A stretch of 30,757 nt of DNA from Mesotaenium endlicherianum (taxonomy: Eukaryota; Streptophyta; Zygnematophyceae; Zygnematales; Mesotaeniaceae), in NCBI GenBank assembly GCA_009602735.1, contig WELA01002863.1, positions 1 through 30,757 on the forward strand, given 5' to 3'. The notes beneath the pieces are model-generated. The model searched no databases, had not been told where the DNA came from, and worked only from the letters and a program-made list of their open reading frames with translations. Every line of letters starts with the position of its first letter. Position 1 is the first letter of the stretch. Position numbers and translations under genes: made by a program. Shown here in pieces: positions 21,049-28,703 of this stretch.

Positions 21049-24015
21049 TTACAGGGTACGCTTCACTTCTTCTTCTTCAAATGCTTCTACGATGTCGCCT
21101 ACCTTGATATCGTTGTAGTTCTTGATGGTTAAACCGCACTCCATATTGGATACCACTTCTTTCACATCGTCCTTGAATCGTTTCAGGCTGCCCAGCTCGG
21201 CGCTCTGTCCTTCGCCTTTGGGGTATTCCACGATACCGTCGCGGATGATGCGGATCTTGCTGTTGCGGCTGATCTTTCCTTCGAGCACATAACAACCGGC
21301 CACGGTGGCTTTGTCGAACTTATACACTTCGCGTACTTCCACGTTGGCCACGATCTTTTCCTGGTATTTGGGTTCCAGCATACCCTCCATCGCGCTCTTG
21401 ATTTCGTCGATGGCGGTATAGATGATGGAGTATAGTTTGATCTGTACGCCTTCTGTTTCTGCCAGCCTGTTGGCCTGCATGGAAGGTCGCACGTTAAAGC
21501 CAATGATGATAGCGTCTGATGCGGTGGCCAGCAGTACATCGCTTTCGGATATCTGTCCTACTGCCTTGTGCACCACGCGCACGGCGATCTCTTCGTTGGA
21601 GAGTTTCTGCAAAGAGTCGCTCAGGGCTTCCACCGAACCGTCCACATCACCTTTGATAATGATGTTGAGCTCCTTGAAGTTACCCAATGCCAGACGACGT
21701 CCGATCTCATCGAGCGTGATGTGTTTTCTCGCTCTCAGTCCCTGCTCACGCAATATCTGGGCGCGCTTGGTAGCCACTTCTTTGGCATCGGCCTCGTCTT
21801 CGTACACTTTGAATTTCTCACCCGCCTGCGGCGCGCCGTTCAGGCCCAGTATCACTACCGGTGTAGATGGCGGCGCTTCTTCGATGCGCTGGTTACGCTC
21901 GTTGAACATGGCTTTTACGCGGCCGTAATGCTGACCGGAAACGATCAGGTCGCCCTGGCGTAAGGTTCCGTTCTGCACCAGTATGGTGGCCACATAACCG
22001 CGTCCCTTATCGAGCGATGCTTCGATGATGGTACCGGCGGCTTCGCGGTCGGGATTGGCTTTGAGGTCGAGCAGTTCTGCTTCGAGCAATACTTTTTCGA
22101 GCAGCAGGTCTACATTGAGGCCCTGCTTGGCAGAGAGTTCCTGGTTCTGGAACTTACCGCCCCAGGCTTCTACCAGGATATTCATTTGCGAGAGTTGCTC
22201 GTATATTTTCTGCGGGTTGGCCCCGTCTTTATCTATTTTGTTCACCGCAAAGATCATGGGTACGCCGGCAGCCTGTGCGTGGCTGATGGCTTCCTTGGTC
22301 TGCGGCATCACGGCGTCGTCGGCCGCTACCACAATGATGGCTATGTCGGTTACTTTGGCACCACGGGCACGCATGGCCGTAAATGCTTCGTGACCCGGCG
22401 TATCGAGGAAGGTGATGGCTTTGCCGTTGGGCAGGGTTACTTCGTAGGCGCCGATGTGCTGGGTGATACCACCGGCTTCGCCGGCTACCACGTTGGCATT
22501 ACGGATATAGTCGAGCAGCGAAGTTTTACCGTGGTCTACGTGACCCATGATGGTAACGATGGGGGCGCGTGTTACGCGGTCCTCCTCGTCATCCTCCTCG
22601 TCTTCTTCTTCCATTTCCTGTGCATCATCCATACCTATGAATTCCACTTCGAAGCCGAATTCACTGGCCACCAGTTCTATCACTTCCGCATCGAGGCGTT
22701 GGTTGATGGATACCATGATGCCCAGGTTCATACATTTTCCGATCACTTCGGCAAAGCTTACATCCATGAGGTTGGCCAGCTCGCTTACGGTAATGAATTC
22801 CGTTACCTGCAGCTTGTTGTCTTCCGTGCCTTCGCCCATGGCTTCGGCGGCTTCATCGCGTTTGGCGCGGCGGTATTTGGCTTTGAGGCTCTTACCACGA
22901 CCGCCGGAACCGGCCAGCTTGGCCTGTGTTTCACGGATCTTATCCTGTATGGCTTTCTGGTCAATCTCTTTGTCTTCAACGGGTGTTCTGCGCGGGTTGC
23001 GGTCGTTGCGGTTGGCGCCACCTCTTTGCGGGCCGCCGCGGTTATCGCGGTTAAAGCCTCCGCCCTGTTGCGGGCCACGGTTCTGACCGGGACCGCCACC
23101 GGGCCTGTTGCCCTGGAACGGAGGTCGCTGACCACCCTGTTGTCCCTGACCTTGTCCTTGCGGCTGGTCGCCGGGCTTTTTATCGATGGGTATACGCTTA
23201 CGTTTGCGTTTCTCGTCGCGGGCCATGGGCTTGGGACGGGTATCGCTGTTCACAGGCAGTTCTATCTTACCCAGTATCTTGGGACCTTCCAGTTTTTCGG
23301 CGCGGATGTTCTCGATCACGGGGCCGGCTTCTCCTGCCGGTGTTGCTTGCGGCTGGGGCGCTGCCGGTGTTACCACAGGCTCCTGCTTAGCAACCGGCTC
23401 TGGTTTAGGTGCTGCCGGTGCAACGGGCTCTTCTTTGGGAGCCGGTTGTTTGGCCTCGGCGGCCGGAGCAGCTTCTTCTGCCGGATGCTCTTCTTTTTTC
23501 CTGGGTGCCGCTTTTTTGGGGCGGGTAGAAGAGTCAATGGCGGAGAGGTCTATTTTGTTGATGACTTTCGGCGCTTCGATTTCGGGCGCTTCTATCTTCA
23601 CATGGTTGTTGTCTTCTGAAGCGGGTGTTTCTGCTACCGGTTCCGGCTTGGTAGCAGGGGCGGCCGGTGCCACCGGTTCTGCTGCTACCGCTGGTTCTTC
23701 GGGTGTCGGTTTTTCTTCTTTGACTGCCGGCTTCTTCTCTTCTTTTTTAAAGCTGATCTCTTCTTCGTCTTTCCTTTTCTTGGCTTCTCCCTGGGCCGTT
23801 TTGGGTATTTCTACCTGGTCGGCTTTGTTCTTGGCCACTTTATCGCTCTGGAACTCTGCCTGCAGGGCATAGTATTGGTCTTCCAGGAGCTTGGCAGTGG
23901 GCTTCAGGTCGTCGCGGTTAAATCCTTTTTTCACCAGGAACTCGACCAGGGTATCCTGGCCAATGTTGAATTCCTTGGCGGCTTGTAACAGTCTCGGTAA
24001 TTTCAGTTCTGACAT
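21049..24015 (-). CDS. infB: Translation initiation factor IF-2
   Basis: A 988-residue GTPase that places initiator tRNA on the ribosome. Order: a short IF2_N-like domain ([20 protein letters not shown]), then about 350 residues of low complexity rich in Pro, Ala, Glu and, near 290-340, Gly/Gln/Arg ([17 protein letters not shown]). A second IF2_N-type domain follows ([20 protein letters not shown]), then an acidic run ([14 protein letters not shown]) and the G domain. G1 is GHVDHGKTS from residue 491, followed by [11 protein letters not shown] (G3) and AVNKIDK (G4). Domains II, III and IV are complete to the end. The long linker makes it about 100 residues longer than E. coli IF-2, usual for this phylum. 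It lies 56 bp after nusA. Confidence 0.97.
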   Translation of the reverse strand: MSELKLPRLLQAAKEFNIGQDTLVEFLVKKGFNRDDLKPTAKLLEDQYYALQAEFQSDKVAKNKADQVEIPKTAQGEAKKRKDEEEISFKKEEKKPAVKEEKPTPEEPAVAAEPVAPAAPATKPEPVAETPASEDNNHVKIEAPEIEAPKVINKIDLSAIDSSTRPKKAAPRKKEEHPAEEAAPAAEAKQPAPKEEPVAPAAPKPEPVAKQEPVVTPAAPQPQATPAGEAGPVIENIRAEKLEGPKILGKIELPVNSDTRPKPMARDEKRKRKRIPIDKKPGDQPQGQGQGQQGGQRPPFQGNRPGGGPGQNRGPQQGGGFNRDNRGGPQRGGANRNDRNPRRTPVEDKEIDQKAIQDKIRETQAKLAGSGGRGKSLKAKYRRAKRDEAAEAMGEGTEDNKLQVTEFITVSELANLMDVSFAEVIGKCMNLGIMVSINQRLDAEVIELVASEFGFEVEFIGMDDAQEMEEEDEEDDEEDRVTRAPIVTIMGHVDHGKTSLLDYIRNANVVAGEAGGITQHIGAYEVTLPNGKAITFLDTPGHEAFTAMRARGAKVTDIAIIVVAADDAVMPQTKEAISHAQAAGVPMIFAVNKIDKDGANPQKIYEQLSQMNILVEAWGGKFQNQELSAKQGLNVDLLLEKVLLEAELLDLKANPDREAAGTIIEASLDKGRGYVATILVQNGTLRQGDLIVSGQHYGRVKAMFNERNQRIEEAPPSTPVVILGLNGAPQAGEKFKVYEDEADAKEVATKRAQILREQGLRARKHITLDEIGRRLALGNFKELNIIIKGDVDGSVEALSDSLQKLSNEEIAVRVVHKAVGQISESDVLLATASDAIIIGFNVRPSMQANRLAETEGVQIKLYSIIYTAIDEIKSAMEGMLEPKYQEKIVANVEVREVYKFDKATVAGCYVLEGKISRNSKIRIIRDGIVEYPKGEGQSAELGSLKRFKDDVKEVVSNMECGLTIKNYNDIKVGDIVEAFEEEEVKRTL

Positions 24016-24071
24016 TCAGTGTTTTTATGGTCTTCGAAAGACTTCGGCAAATATAGTTCCTAATAAGTAGC

Positions 24072-25322
24072 TTACTCTTCTCTGTCGAATTCTTCCTGTA
24101 ATATTCTTCTTACGTCTGTGATGGTTTCTTTTTCCAGGTCTGTTCTTCTTTCCAGTTCTTCGGGTGTTAGTTTGAGCACGCTGCGGGCGGTATCGCAACC
24201 GATGCGTTTGAATTCGTCGATGATCCAGGAATCGATCTCATCACTGAATTCATCGAGGTCGATATCGAACTCGTCGGTCACTTCTTCGTCTTCGCGGAAC
24301 ACATCGAGTTCATAACCCGTCAATTCGCAGGCCAATTTTATGTTTACGCCCCTGCGACCGATGGCCAGGGATACCTGGTCGGCCTTGAGGTACACTTCGG
24401 CGTGCTTTTTTTCATTGTCCAGCTCCATGAAGCTGATCTTAGCGGGCGTGAGCGAGCGTTGGATGAGCAGCTGAATGTTGCTGGTATAGTTGATTACGTC
24501 TATATTTTCATTCTTCAGTTCACGTACAATACCGTGGATACGGCTACCTTTCATACCCACGCAGGCGCCTACGGGGTCTATGCGGTCGTCGTATGATTCT
24601 ACGGCCACTTTGGCGCGCTCCCCGGGGTCGCGAACGATTTTTTTGATGGCGATGAGACCGTCGAAGATCTCGGGTACTTCAATCTCGAGCAGTTTGGCCA
24701 GGAAGAGCGGACTGGTGCGTGACAGGATGATCACCGGCGTATTGTTCTTGAGGTCTACGCGGGCTACCACGGCGCGGATGTTCTCGCCTTTTTTGAAGTA
24801 GTCTTGCGGGATCTGCTCCGATTTGGGCAGGATGAGTTCGTTGCCTTCTTCATCGAGCAGGAGCACTTCTTTTTTCCAAACCTGGTATACTTCGGCGCTG
24901 ATGATCTCGCCTACGCGGTCGCCGTATTTTTTAATGAGCACGTTCTTTTTCAGGTCGCTGATGCGGCTGGCCAAGGTTTGTTTGGCGGCCAGGATGGCGC
25001 GGCGACCGAAATCGAGAATGTCTACTTCTTCGTACAATTCTTCACCTACTTCGAAGTCGGGTTCAATTTTGGTGGCTTCGGTATAGGCCACTTCGGCCAG
25101 GGGGTTCTCCACTTCACCGTCTTCCACGATCATGCGGCGGCGGATGATCTCAAGGTCACCTTTTTCCGCGTTCACGATCACATCGAAATTATCGTCGCTT
25201 CCGTATTTCTTGCGCAGGAGGGTTTTAAAAACGTCTTCCACCACTTTCATCATGGTAGGACGGTCAATGTTCTCTGCGTCTTTGAATTCCTGGAATGCTT
25301 CAATCAGGTTAATACTGGCCAT
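24072..25322 (-). CDS. nusA: Transcription termination/antitermination factor NusA
   Basis: A 416-residue RNA polymerase-binding factor. Domains in order: NusA N-terminal domain (1-130; LIEAFQEFKDAENIDRPTMM), S1 domain (about 135-200; GEIISAEVYQVWKKEVLLLD), KH1 (SRTSPLFLAKLLEIEVPEIF, DPVGACVGMKGSRI) and KH2 (KADQVSLAIGRRGVNIKLA). A short acidic tail with a helix-hairpin-like segment (SVLKLTPEELERRTDLEKE) replaces the two acidic repeats of E. coli NusA. It lies 14 bp after rimP and 56 bp before infB, the conserved order of this operon across bacteria. Confidence 0.97.
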   Translation of the reverse strand: MASINLIEAFQEFKDAENIDRPTMMKVVEDVFKTLLRKKYGSDDNFDVIVNAEKGDLEIIRRRMIVEDGEVENPLAEVAYTEATKIEPDFEVGEELYEEVDILDFGRRAILAAKQTLASRISDLKKNVLIKKYGDRVGEIISAEVYQVWKKEVLLLDEEGNELILPKSEQIPQDYFKKGENIRAVVARVDLKNNTPVIILSRTSPLFLAKLLEIEVPEIFDGLIAIKKIVRDPGERAKVAVESYDDRIDPVGACVGMKGSRIHGIVRELKNENIDVINYTSNIQLLIQRSLTPAKISFMELDNEKKHAEVYLKADQVSLAIGRRGVNIKLACELTGYELDVFREDEEVTDEFDIDLDEFSDEIDSWIIDEFKRIGCDTARSVLKLTPEELERRTDLEKETITDVRRILQEEFDREE

Positions 25323-25336
25323 AGCTCTGAATTTTA

Positions 25337-25807
25337 TTAGAATTTGACTTGAACTGTTGTAGTTTTTATGTTATTGAATGGTATTACCAATTGCTGTGTT
25401 ATTGCTTTTTTGCCTTTGCCCTCGGTATGTTCTATGATGATATCGGCTTCGGCCACTTCGAGCAGTTTGCCTTCTTTCTGGGTTCCGTCGGTAAAGAGTA
25501 CTTCTACCTGGCGGCCAATGTTCTTCACGTACTGGCGTTGCAGTTTCAGCGGCTCGTCTACCCCGGGCGAAGAGAGTTCGAGGGAAAATTCTCCTTCGGG
25601 GTACATGCCGGTTTCTTCTATGAGTTTATAGAGTTTCCGGTTGAACTGTACGCATTTTTCTATGGAAATGCCCTGGTCGCCGTCGATGAACACTTTTACG
25701 TTGTTGGTAGGTTTTATTCTCACTGCCACACGGAAATAGGCGGGTTCGCCGGCCAAGACCTGGTCGGTGAGCTGCTCTATTTTTTCTATTGCTGTTTCGT
25801 TTGCCAT
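25337..25807 (-). CDS. rimP: Ribosome maturation factor RimP
   Basis: A 156-residue protein needed for 30S subunit assembly. The N-terminal alpha/beta domain carries VRIKPTNNVKVFIDGDQGIS, IEKCVQFNRKLYKLIEE and the diagnostic FSLELSSPGVDEPL. A small SH3-like C-terminal domain follows (YVKNIGRQVEVLFTDGTQKE, VIPFNNIKTTTVQVKF). It is the first gene of the rimP-nusA-infB operon, with a clear promoter at 25878-25910 and a strong hairpin in its leader. Confidence 0.95.
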   Translation of the reverse strand: MANETAIEKIEQLTDQVLAGEPAYFRVAVRIKPTNNVKVFIDGDQGISIEKCVQFNRKLYKLIEETGMYPEGEFSLELSSPGVDEPLKLQRQYVKNIGRQVEVLFTDGTQKEGKLLEVAEADIIIEHTEGKGKKAITQQLVIPFNNIKTTTVQVKF

Positions 25808-25832
25808 TAATTTCTTCAGGTATGTAAAAAGG

Positions 25833-25859
25833 AGAAGGGAACGGTGTCCGTTCCCTTCT
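25833..25859 (-). terminator. Leader hairpin of the rimP operon, possible attenuator
   Basis: A perfect 12-bp stem (AGAAGGGAACGG with CCGTTCCCTTCT, 25833-25844 and 25848-25859) with a 3-nt loop. On the minus strand it is followed closely by CCTTTTTAC. It lies between the predicted transcription start (about 25871) and the rimP ATG, so termination here would switch off the operon. The U-tract is short, so read-through should be substantial. Confidence 0.6.
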
Positions 25860-25877
25860 GTTGTTCATTTCCGAGTG

Positions 25878-25910
25878 CAAATGTAGTGTATTGCAGGGGT
25901 ATATTCCAAA
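25878..25910 (-). promoter_or_regulatory. Promoter of the rimP-nusA-infB operon
   Basis: On the minus strand TTTG (25907-25910), a 21-bp spacer and TACATTTG (25878-25885) match the Bacteroidota -33/-7 consensus. The predicted leader is about 64 nt and contains the hairpin at 25833-25859. Confidence 0.7.
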
Positions 25911-25966
25911 TTTTTGGCGTTAAGCCGTTTTAACTTTTTGGTGGCGGGGGCTTGGTATTATTGGTT

Positions 25967-25974
25967 TAACTTTG
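25967..25974 (+). promoter_or_regulatory. -7 box TAACTTTG before the DUF4834 gene
   Basis: A perfect TAnnTTTG, with TTTG at 25937-25940 as a possible but distant -33 element (26-bp spacer). The ATG is only 7 bp further on, so the transcript would be almost leaderless. It is divergent from the rimP promoter. Confidence 0.4.
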
Positions 25975-25981
25975 TTGCCTC

Positions 25982-26215
25982 ATGTTCAAGATATTAGTTT
26001 ACGGTTTCATCATTTATATTGTGTACCGCTTCATTTTCGACTTTGCGATACCGGTGAGCAAGGCCAGCACCCAGGTGCGGGAGAAGTTGCAGGAGATGCA
26101 GCGCCAACAACAGGAGGCTGCCAGGCAGCAACAGGCGCAGGCCCAGCAGCGGGCTTCTTCTTCAAAGCCTTCGGTAGGTGAAGATTATATTGAGTTTGAA
26201 GAGGTAAAGAAATAG
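25982..26215 (+). CDS. DUF4834 family small membrane protein
   Basis: A 77-residue protein with one N-terminal membrane segment (MFKILVYGFIIYIVYRFIFD) followed by a cytoplasmic Gln-rich helix (about 29-57: LQEMQRQQQEAARQQQAQAQ) and an acidic end, VGEDYIEFEEVKK. This layout and the DYIEFEE end are the marks of the DUF4834 family, found in Bacteroidota and of unknown role. It is divergent from rimP. Confidence 0.75.
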   Translation: MFKILVYGFIIYIVYRFIFDFAIPVSKASTQVREKLQEMQRQQQEAARQQQAQAQQRASSSKPSVGEDYIEFEEVKK

Positions 26216-26220
26216 TTACC

Positions 26221-26260
26221 CGTCATCCCGAGCGAACGCAGTGAGTCGAGGGACCTGCCC
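26221..26260 (+). repeat. Dispersed intergenic palindromic-type repeat
   Basis: The stretch begins CGTCATCCCGAGCGAACGCA and continues with GTGAGTCGAGGGACC. It resembles a widespread short repeat found between genes in many bacterial genomes (CGTCATCCCGAGCG...CGAGGGATC). It lies between convergent genes and may fold as an imperfect hairpin. Only one copy is in the window. Confidence 0.5.
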
Positions 26261-26276
26261 AAACCTTCAACCATTA

Positions 26277-26885
26277 CTACAATCCCAGTTCCAGTACAGT
26301 CTTCGACGCCACCAAGTGAATTGTTTGCAGGCCCGTTTTTTGTGCACCTTCTATGTTTTTATAGGTGTCGTCTATGAAAACGGTTTCAGCGGGGTTCAGT
26401 TTTTCTGCTTTAATGATGGCTTCGAAAGATTCAGGATCGGGTTTTCTCAACCCCAGTTCGTGCGAGTAATAGGCTTTGATGAAGAAGCTGTTGAAATCGC
26501 GACCGTTGTTATTGGTGCGAAAATCGGCCATGAATTTATCGTAATGAATCTGGTTGGTATTGGAGAAAAGGTAAACATTGTATTTTTTACCGATGGCTTC
26601 CAGCCAGGTCACGCGTTCCTGTGGAAAATCGAGCAGCAGGGCATTCCAGGCATCACGGATCTGTTCATTGGTGAGATTGGTTTGGGTTTCTTTGCAGAAG
26701 GCATCGTAGAATTCCTGCGGAGAAATTTTACCGGTTTCAAGGTTGATAAACAGGTCGTTGGAATGGTGTTGGGTGAACATGGCGTTGAACTGAGGCACGC
26801 CCAGGTTTCTGAATGCTTTTTCTGTCAGCGAGAAATCGAGGTTGAGGAAAACACCGCCGAAGTCAAAGATGATATTCTTAGTCAA
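26277..26885 (-). CDS. HAD-superfamily phosphatase (YihX-like)
   Basis: A 202-residue HAD subfamily IA hydrolase. Motif I is IIFDFGGVFLNLDF with nucleophile D8; the second Asp of the usual DxD is Gly, as in YihX-type sugar-phosphate phosphatases (DxGxV). Motif II Ser is in VYLFSNTNQIH, motif III Lys in LGLRKPDPESF, motif IV in TVFIDDTYKNIEGA. The frame starts with TTG only 2 nt after the higA stop, and no ATG precedes the motif, so translation probably depends on higA. Substrate is unknown; glucose-1-phosphate is the known substrate of E. coli YihX. Confidence 0.88.
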   Translation of the reverse strand: MTKNIIFDFGGVFLNLDFSLTEKAFRNLGVPQFNAMFTQHHSNDLFINLETGKISPQEFYDAFCKETQTNLTNEQIRDAWNALLLDFPQERVTWLEAIGKKYNVYLFSNTNQIHYDKFMADFRTNNNGRDFNSFFIKAYYSHELGLRKPDPESFEAIIKAEKLNPAETVFIDDTYKNIEGAQKTGLQTIHLVASKTVLELGL

Positions 26886-26887
26886 GA

Positions 26888-27196
26888 TTATAATTTAATG
26901 GATAATTGAATGCTTCCGCCCAGGCCCAATTCAACAATTTTCTGCAAAGTGGAGATGCGGACTTCCTTTACATCGTTTTCAATTTTTGAGATGTACGATT
27001 TTGCCATGCCTACTTTTTCAGCCAGTTCTTCCTGGGTGAGGCCTTTTTCCAGCCTGGCTTCGTGCAGCATGGCTCCTATCTTGAAATGATCATATCCGTC
27101 TTCCAGTTCTTCGCGTTTTGCTGTTCCTCGTTTGCCGTAATGCTTGTCTTTGAATTGATCAAGCGTCATTATATTATTGTTTTTTTTCGTTTTCAT
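26888..27196 (-). CDS. higA: XRE-type antitoxin, HigA-like
   Basis: A 102-residue DNA-binding protein. After a charged N-terminal arm, a Cro/C1 helix-turn-helix covers about residues 40-98: IGAMLHEARLEKGLTQEELA, EKVGMAKSYISKIENDVKEV and ISTLQKIVELGL. It follows the toxin gene and overlaps its end by 23 nt. The toxin-first order is the hallmark of HigBA systems. A second ATG ten codons in (MTLDQFKDKHYG) would remove most of the overlap and is a possible start. It should neutralise HigB and repress the promoter at 27539-27574. Confidence 0.88.
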   Translation of the reverse strand: MKTKKNNNIMTLDQFKDKHYGKRGTAKREELEDGYDHFKIGAMLHEARLEKGLTQEELAEKVGMAKSYISKIENDVKEVRISTLQKIVELGLGGSIQLSIKL

Positions 27197-27515
27197 ATTC
27201 GTGTTTGATTTTTAATGCTCTTTCTATTTCGGCCTTGGGAGTTTTCTGGGTTTTCTTCTGAAAACCATTTGCCAATACCACAAGGCTTCCTTTATCGAAA
27301 AAGCAAAAAATTCTAAAGATATCACTGCCCTGCTGTACCCGTATCTCATATAGTCCGTTTGTTCCTTCCATATGCTTGAGGTAGGTTTCAGGAATTTTCG
27401 CTAAATCCTCAATCAGATTTAAGGTCCAAACAATTTTGTTTTTGACGTTGTCTCGTTGCCTTACAAAGAACTCCTCGAAATAAGTCTTGTAAAAAATAAC
27501 CGTTCGATGTTTCAT
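27174..27515 (-). CDS. higB: RelE/HigB-type toxin (Gp49-like)
   Basis: A 113-residue member of the phage Gp49-like HigB group. Typical blocks are YFEEFFVRQRDNVKNKIVWT, a helix ending LKHMEGTNGLYEIRVQQGSD, FRIFCFFDKGSLVVLANGF and QKKTQKTPKAEIERALKI. The family cuts mRNA on the ribosome; the Lys/Arg residues in the last block are those usually involved. It is the first gene of the higB-higA-HAD operon, with an operator-containing promoter directly upstream and an intact tRNA gene divergent from it 144 bp away. Confidence 0.88.
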   Translation of the reverse strand: MKHRTVIFYKTYFEEFFVRQRDNVKNKIVWTLNLIEDLAKIPETYLKHMEGTNGLYEIRVQQGSDIFRIFCFFDKGSLVVLANGFQKKTQKTPKAEIERALKIKHEYENEKKQ

Positions 27516-27538
27516 ATTTTAGCCAATTCTCCACGTAG

Positions 27539-27574
27539 CAAAGTTAGCAAAAGTTGCCCCAAAGTGCAACTTTT
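27539..27574 (-). promoter_or_regulatory. higBA promoter and operator
   Basis: On the minus strand a perfect -7 box TAACTTTG lies at 27539-27546. Directly upstream is the inverted repeat AAAAGTTGC-8 nt-GCAACTTTT (27549-27574, perfect 9-bp arms), filling the space between -7 and the -33 position. Bound HigA would block RNA polymerase. Confidence 0.65.
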
Positions 27575-27584
27575 ATTGTTTAGG

Positions 27585-27623
27585 AAAGATCATCTTTTTC
27601 AATTTTCAAGGAAGATCATCTTC
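27585..27623. promoter_or_regulatory. Two tandem 13-bp dyads between higB and the tRNA gene
   Basis: AAAGAT-C-ATCTTT (27585-27597) and GAAGAT-C-ATCTTC (27611-27623) are each perfect 6-bp inverted repeats about a central C, with centres 26 bp apart. They differ from the higBA operator. They lie upstream of that promoter and at the -33 region of the tRNA promoter. Confidence 0.5.
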
Positions 27624-27630
27624 TTTTCTA

Positions 27631-27638
27631 TATTTTTG
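27631..27638 (+). promoter_or_regulatory. -7 box TATTTTTG of the tRNA gene
   Basis: A perfect TAnnTTTG 21 bp before the mature tRNA 5' end. The second AAGATCATCTT-type dyad ends 7 bp upstream, so any protein bound there would affect tRNA transcription. Confidence 0.5.
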
Positions 27639-27659
27639 CCGCCCAAGATCGAAAGATCA

Positions 27660-27733
27660 GGGCCTATAGCTCAGTTGGTTAGAGCACCTGACTCATAATC
27701 AGGGGGTCCCTGGTTCAAGCCCAGGTGGGCCCA
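27660..27733 (+). tRNA. tRNA with CAT anticodon (Ile2 or elongator Met)
   Basis: All arms fold: acceptor GGGCCTA with TGGGCCC (one U-G), D stem GCTC/GAGC, anticodon stem CCTGA/TCAGG with loop CTCATAA, T stem CCTGG/CCAGG with TTCAAGC. Length is 74 nt with discriminator A; CCA is not encoded. The acceptor stem GGGCCTA/TGGGCCC is, as I recall, the one used by Bacteroidota tRNA-Ile(GAT), which favours Ile2 (read after lysidine modification), but elongator Met is not excluded. Confidence 0.95.
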
Positions 27734-27744
27734 CGTTGAATAAG

Positions 27745-27779
27745 AAGCAGTTATGATGAATAATCATTGCTGCTTTTTT
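27745..27779 (+). terminator. Terminator of the tRNA gene
   Basis: AAGCAG (27745-27750) pairs with CTGCTT (27770-27775) and ATGAT (27753-27757) with ATCAT (27763-27767), separated by small internal loops. The 3' arm runs into TTTTTT. Confidence 0.65.
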
Positions 27780-27792
27780 CATTTGTAGGGAA

Positions 27793-27837
27793 TTTGCATA
27801 AAATTTGCACAAAACACATCATAAACGCACGTGCAAA
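27793..27837 (+). repeat. Phased TTTGCA repeats beside the tRNA
   Basis: TTTGCA occurs at 27793 and 27804 (11 bp apart) and in the opposite sense as GTGCAAA at 27831-27837. The array begins 60 bp after the tRNA, mirroring the GTGGG array beside the tRNA-Asn fragment. The stretch 27838-28033 shows no gene. Confidence 0.4.
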
Positions 27838-28033
27838 CGCAGTAAAATCAAGTAAAGAACTATTTGGAGTGATAAATTGGCTTATGAGAAAACCTTTATT
27901 CAAAAATTAACAGACTGATTAACCCAACATATTCGTTCTCAGTCTATTGCATATTCTTTTTATTTCCCGAAAAGAAATGTACGTTAAATCCTGAATTTAT
28001 ACTAGTTACTTTTAGTAAAAAATTGACCCGACA

Positions 28034-28207
28034 TGCGTATTTATTTTGATGGCAATGTATTTCAAGACCTTGCTAAACCGGAAAGAAAAAGGTCTCGCTG
28101 ACAAAGAATACAACTATTATTTCTTCTCGGGAGCTCATATACAAGGCCTGCCTGACCGCTTTGGACGCATTCAGCAACAAAAAGCCAGCTATTCTATTAA
28201 TGAATGA
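28034..28207 (+). pseudogene. Frameshifted remnant of a PIN-like nuclease gene
   Basis: The first frame starts at ATG 28034 with MRIYFDGNVFQDL, a typical first strand of PIN-like proteins with the catalytic Asp, and stops after 22 codons. A second frame, with its own ATG at 28055 and 50 codons long, then gives DKEYNYYFFSGAHIQGL, which fits the next conserved part of such proteins. The two pieces lie in different frames and nothing follows for the remaining two thirds of a PIN fold. I read this as a frameshifted and 3'-truncated pseudogene. Recognition rests on pattern memory, not on a search. Confidence 0.5.
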
Positions 28208-28556
28208 TACTTCGATCAGTCATTCGACACAACCAGATGCTGCTATTCCGCAATCGAAAATTGCGTCTCTCAGTTCAGAAGAGTTTGTAGGCCCGGTAAC
28301 AGATGATCCGGATACACCGATAGCATTAAAAGGATTTCATGCGAAAATTATCAATGACCACGAAATGTTGAAAAAAGAACAGAATGGATATAAACCCTTA
28401 CCTACTATTCGAAATGTTACCGCGCAGTTGGTACAAAAAAATCACTTACAGGTAAAAGAAGACATCCAGTCATTGATCGAACATGAAATGAACAGGTTCT
28501 TAAACGATCCGCTGCTAACATCATTGATCGTCAAAAAGGAAAATACCGACCAATGA
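28200..28556 (+). CDS. Hypothetical protein, 118 aa
   Basis: The start is set at ATG 28200 (MNDTSISHSTQPDAAIPQSK); the same frame is open back to a TTG at 28161. The first 50 residues are Ser/Pro/Asp rich and probably disordered (SSEEFVGPVTDDPDTPIALK). The rest is helical and charged (HAKIINDHEMLKKEQNGYKP, LQVKEDIQSLIEHEMNRFLN). No signal peptide or membrane segment, and no family recognised. It overlaps the end of the PIN-like remnant by 8 nt and stands 147 bp before the AbiE pair, in accessory DNA. Confidence 0.45.
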   Translation: MNDTSISHSTQPDAAIPQSKIASLSSEEFVGPVTDDPDTPIALKGFHAKIINDHEMLKKEQNGYKPLPTIRNVTAQLVQKNHLQVKEDIQSLIEHEMNRFLNDPLLTSLIVKKENTDQ

Positions 28557-28703
28557 TTGACACGGTGGTTAAATTTTTATGGTTGAGCTGAAATAATTAA
28601 CCTTAAACCTGCTTGCTTAGCTTAAATTGTTCATTTATTCTTACAAAAGAGTAATTTTTTGCGTAAATTATCGTTTTTTGATACCTTGTGCAAAATATTA
28701 CTT

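Noticed and set aside
22186..23619. Long plus-strand open frame (477 aa) opposite infB
   Set aside because: It is a shadow of the GC-rich, low-complexity infB linker and G domain: residue composition is biased to Phe, Gly, Arg and Tyr and no domain is recognisable.
23000..23800. Repetitive Pro/Ala/Gly-rich DNA that could look like a tandem repeat or CRISPR
   Set aside because: It is the normal low-complexity linker of IF-2, with no regular unit length and no spacers. No CRISPR array was seen anywhere in the window.
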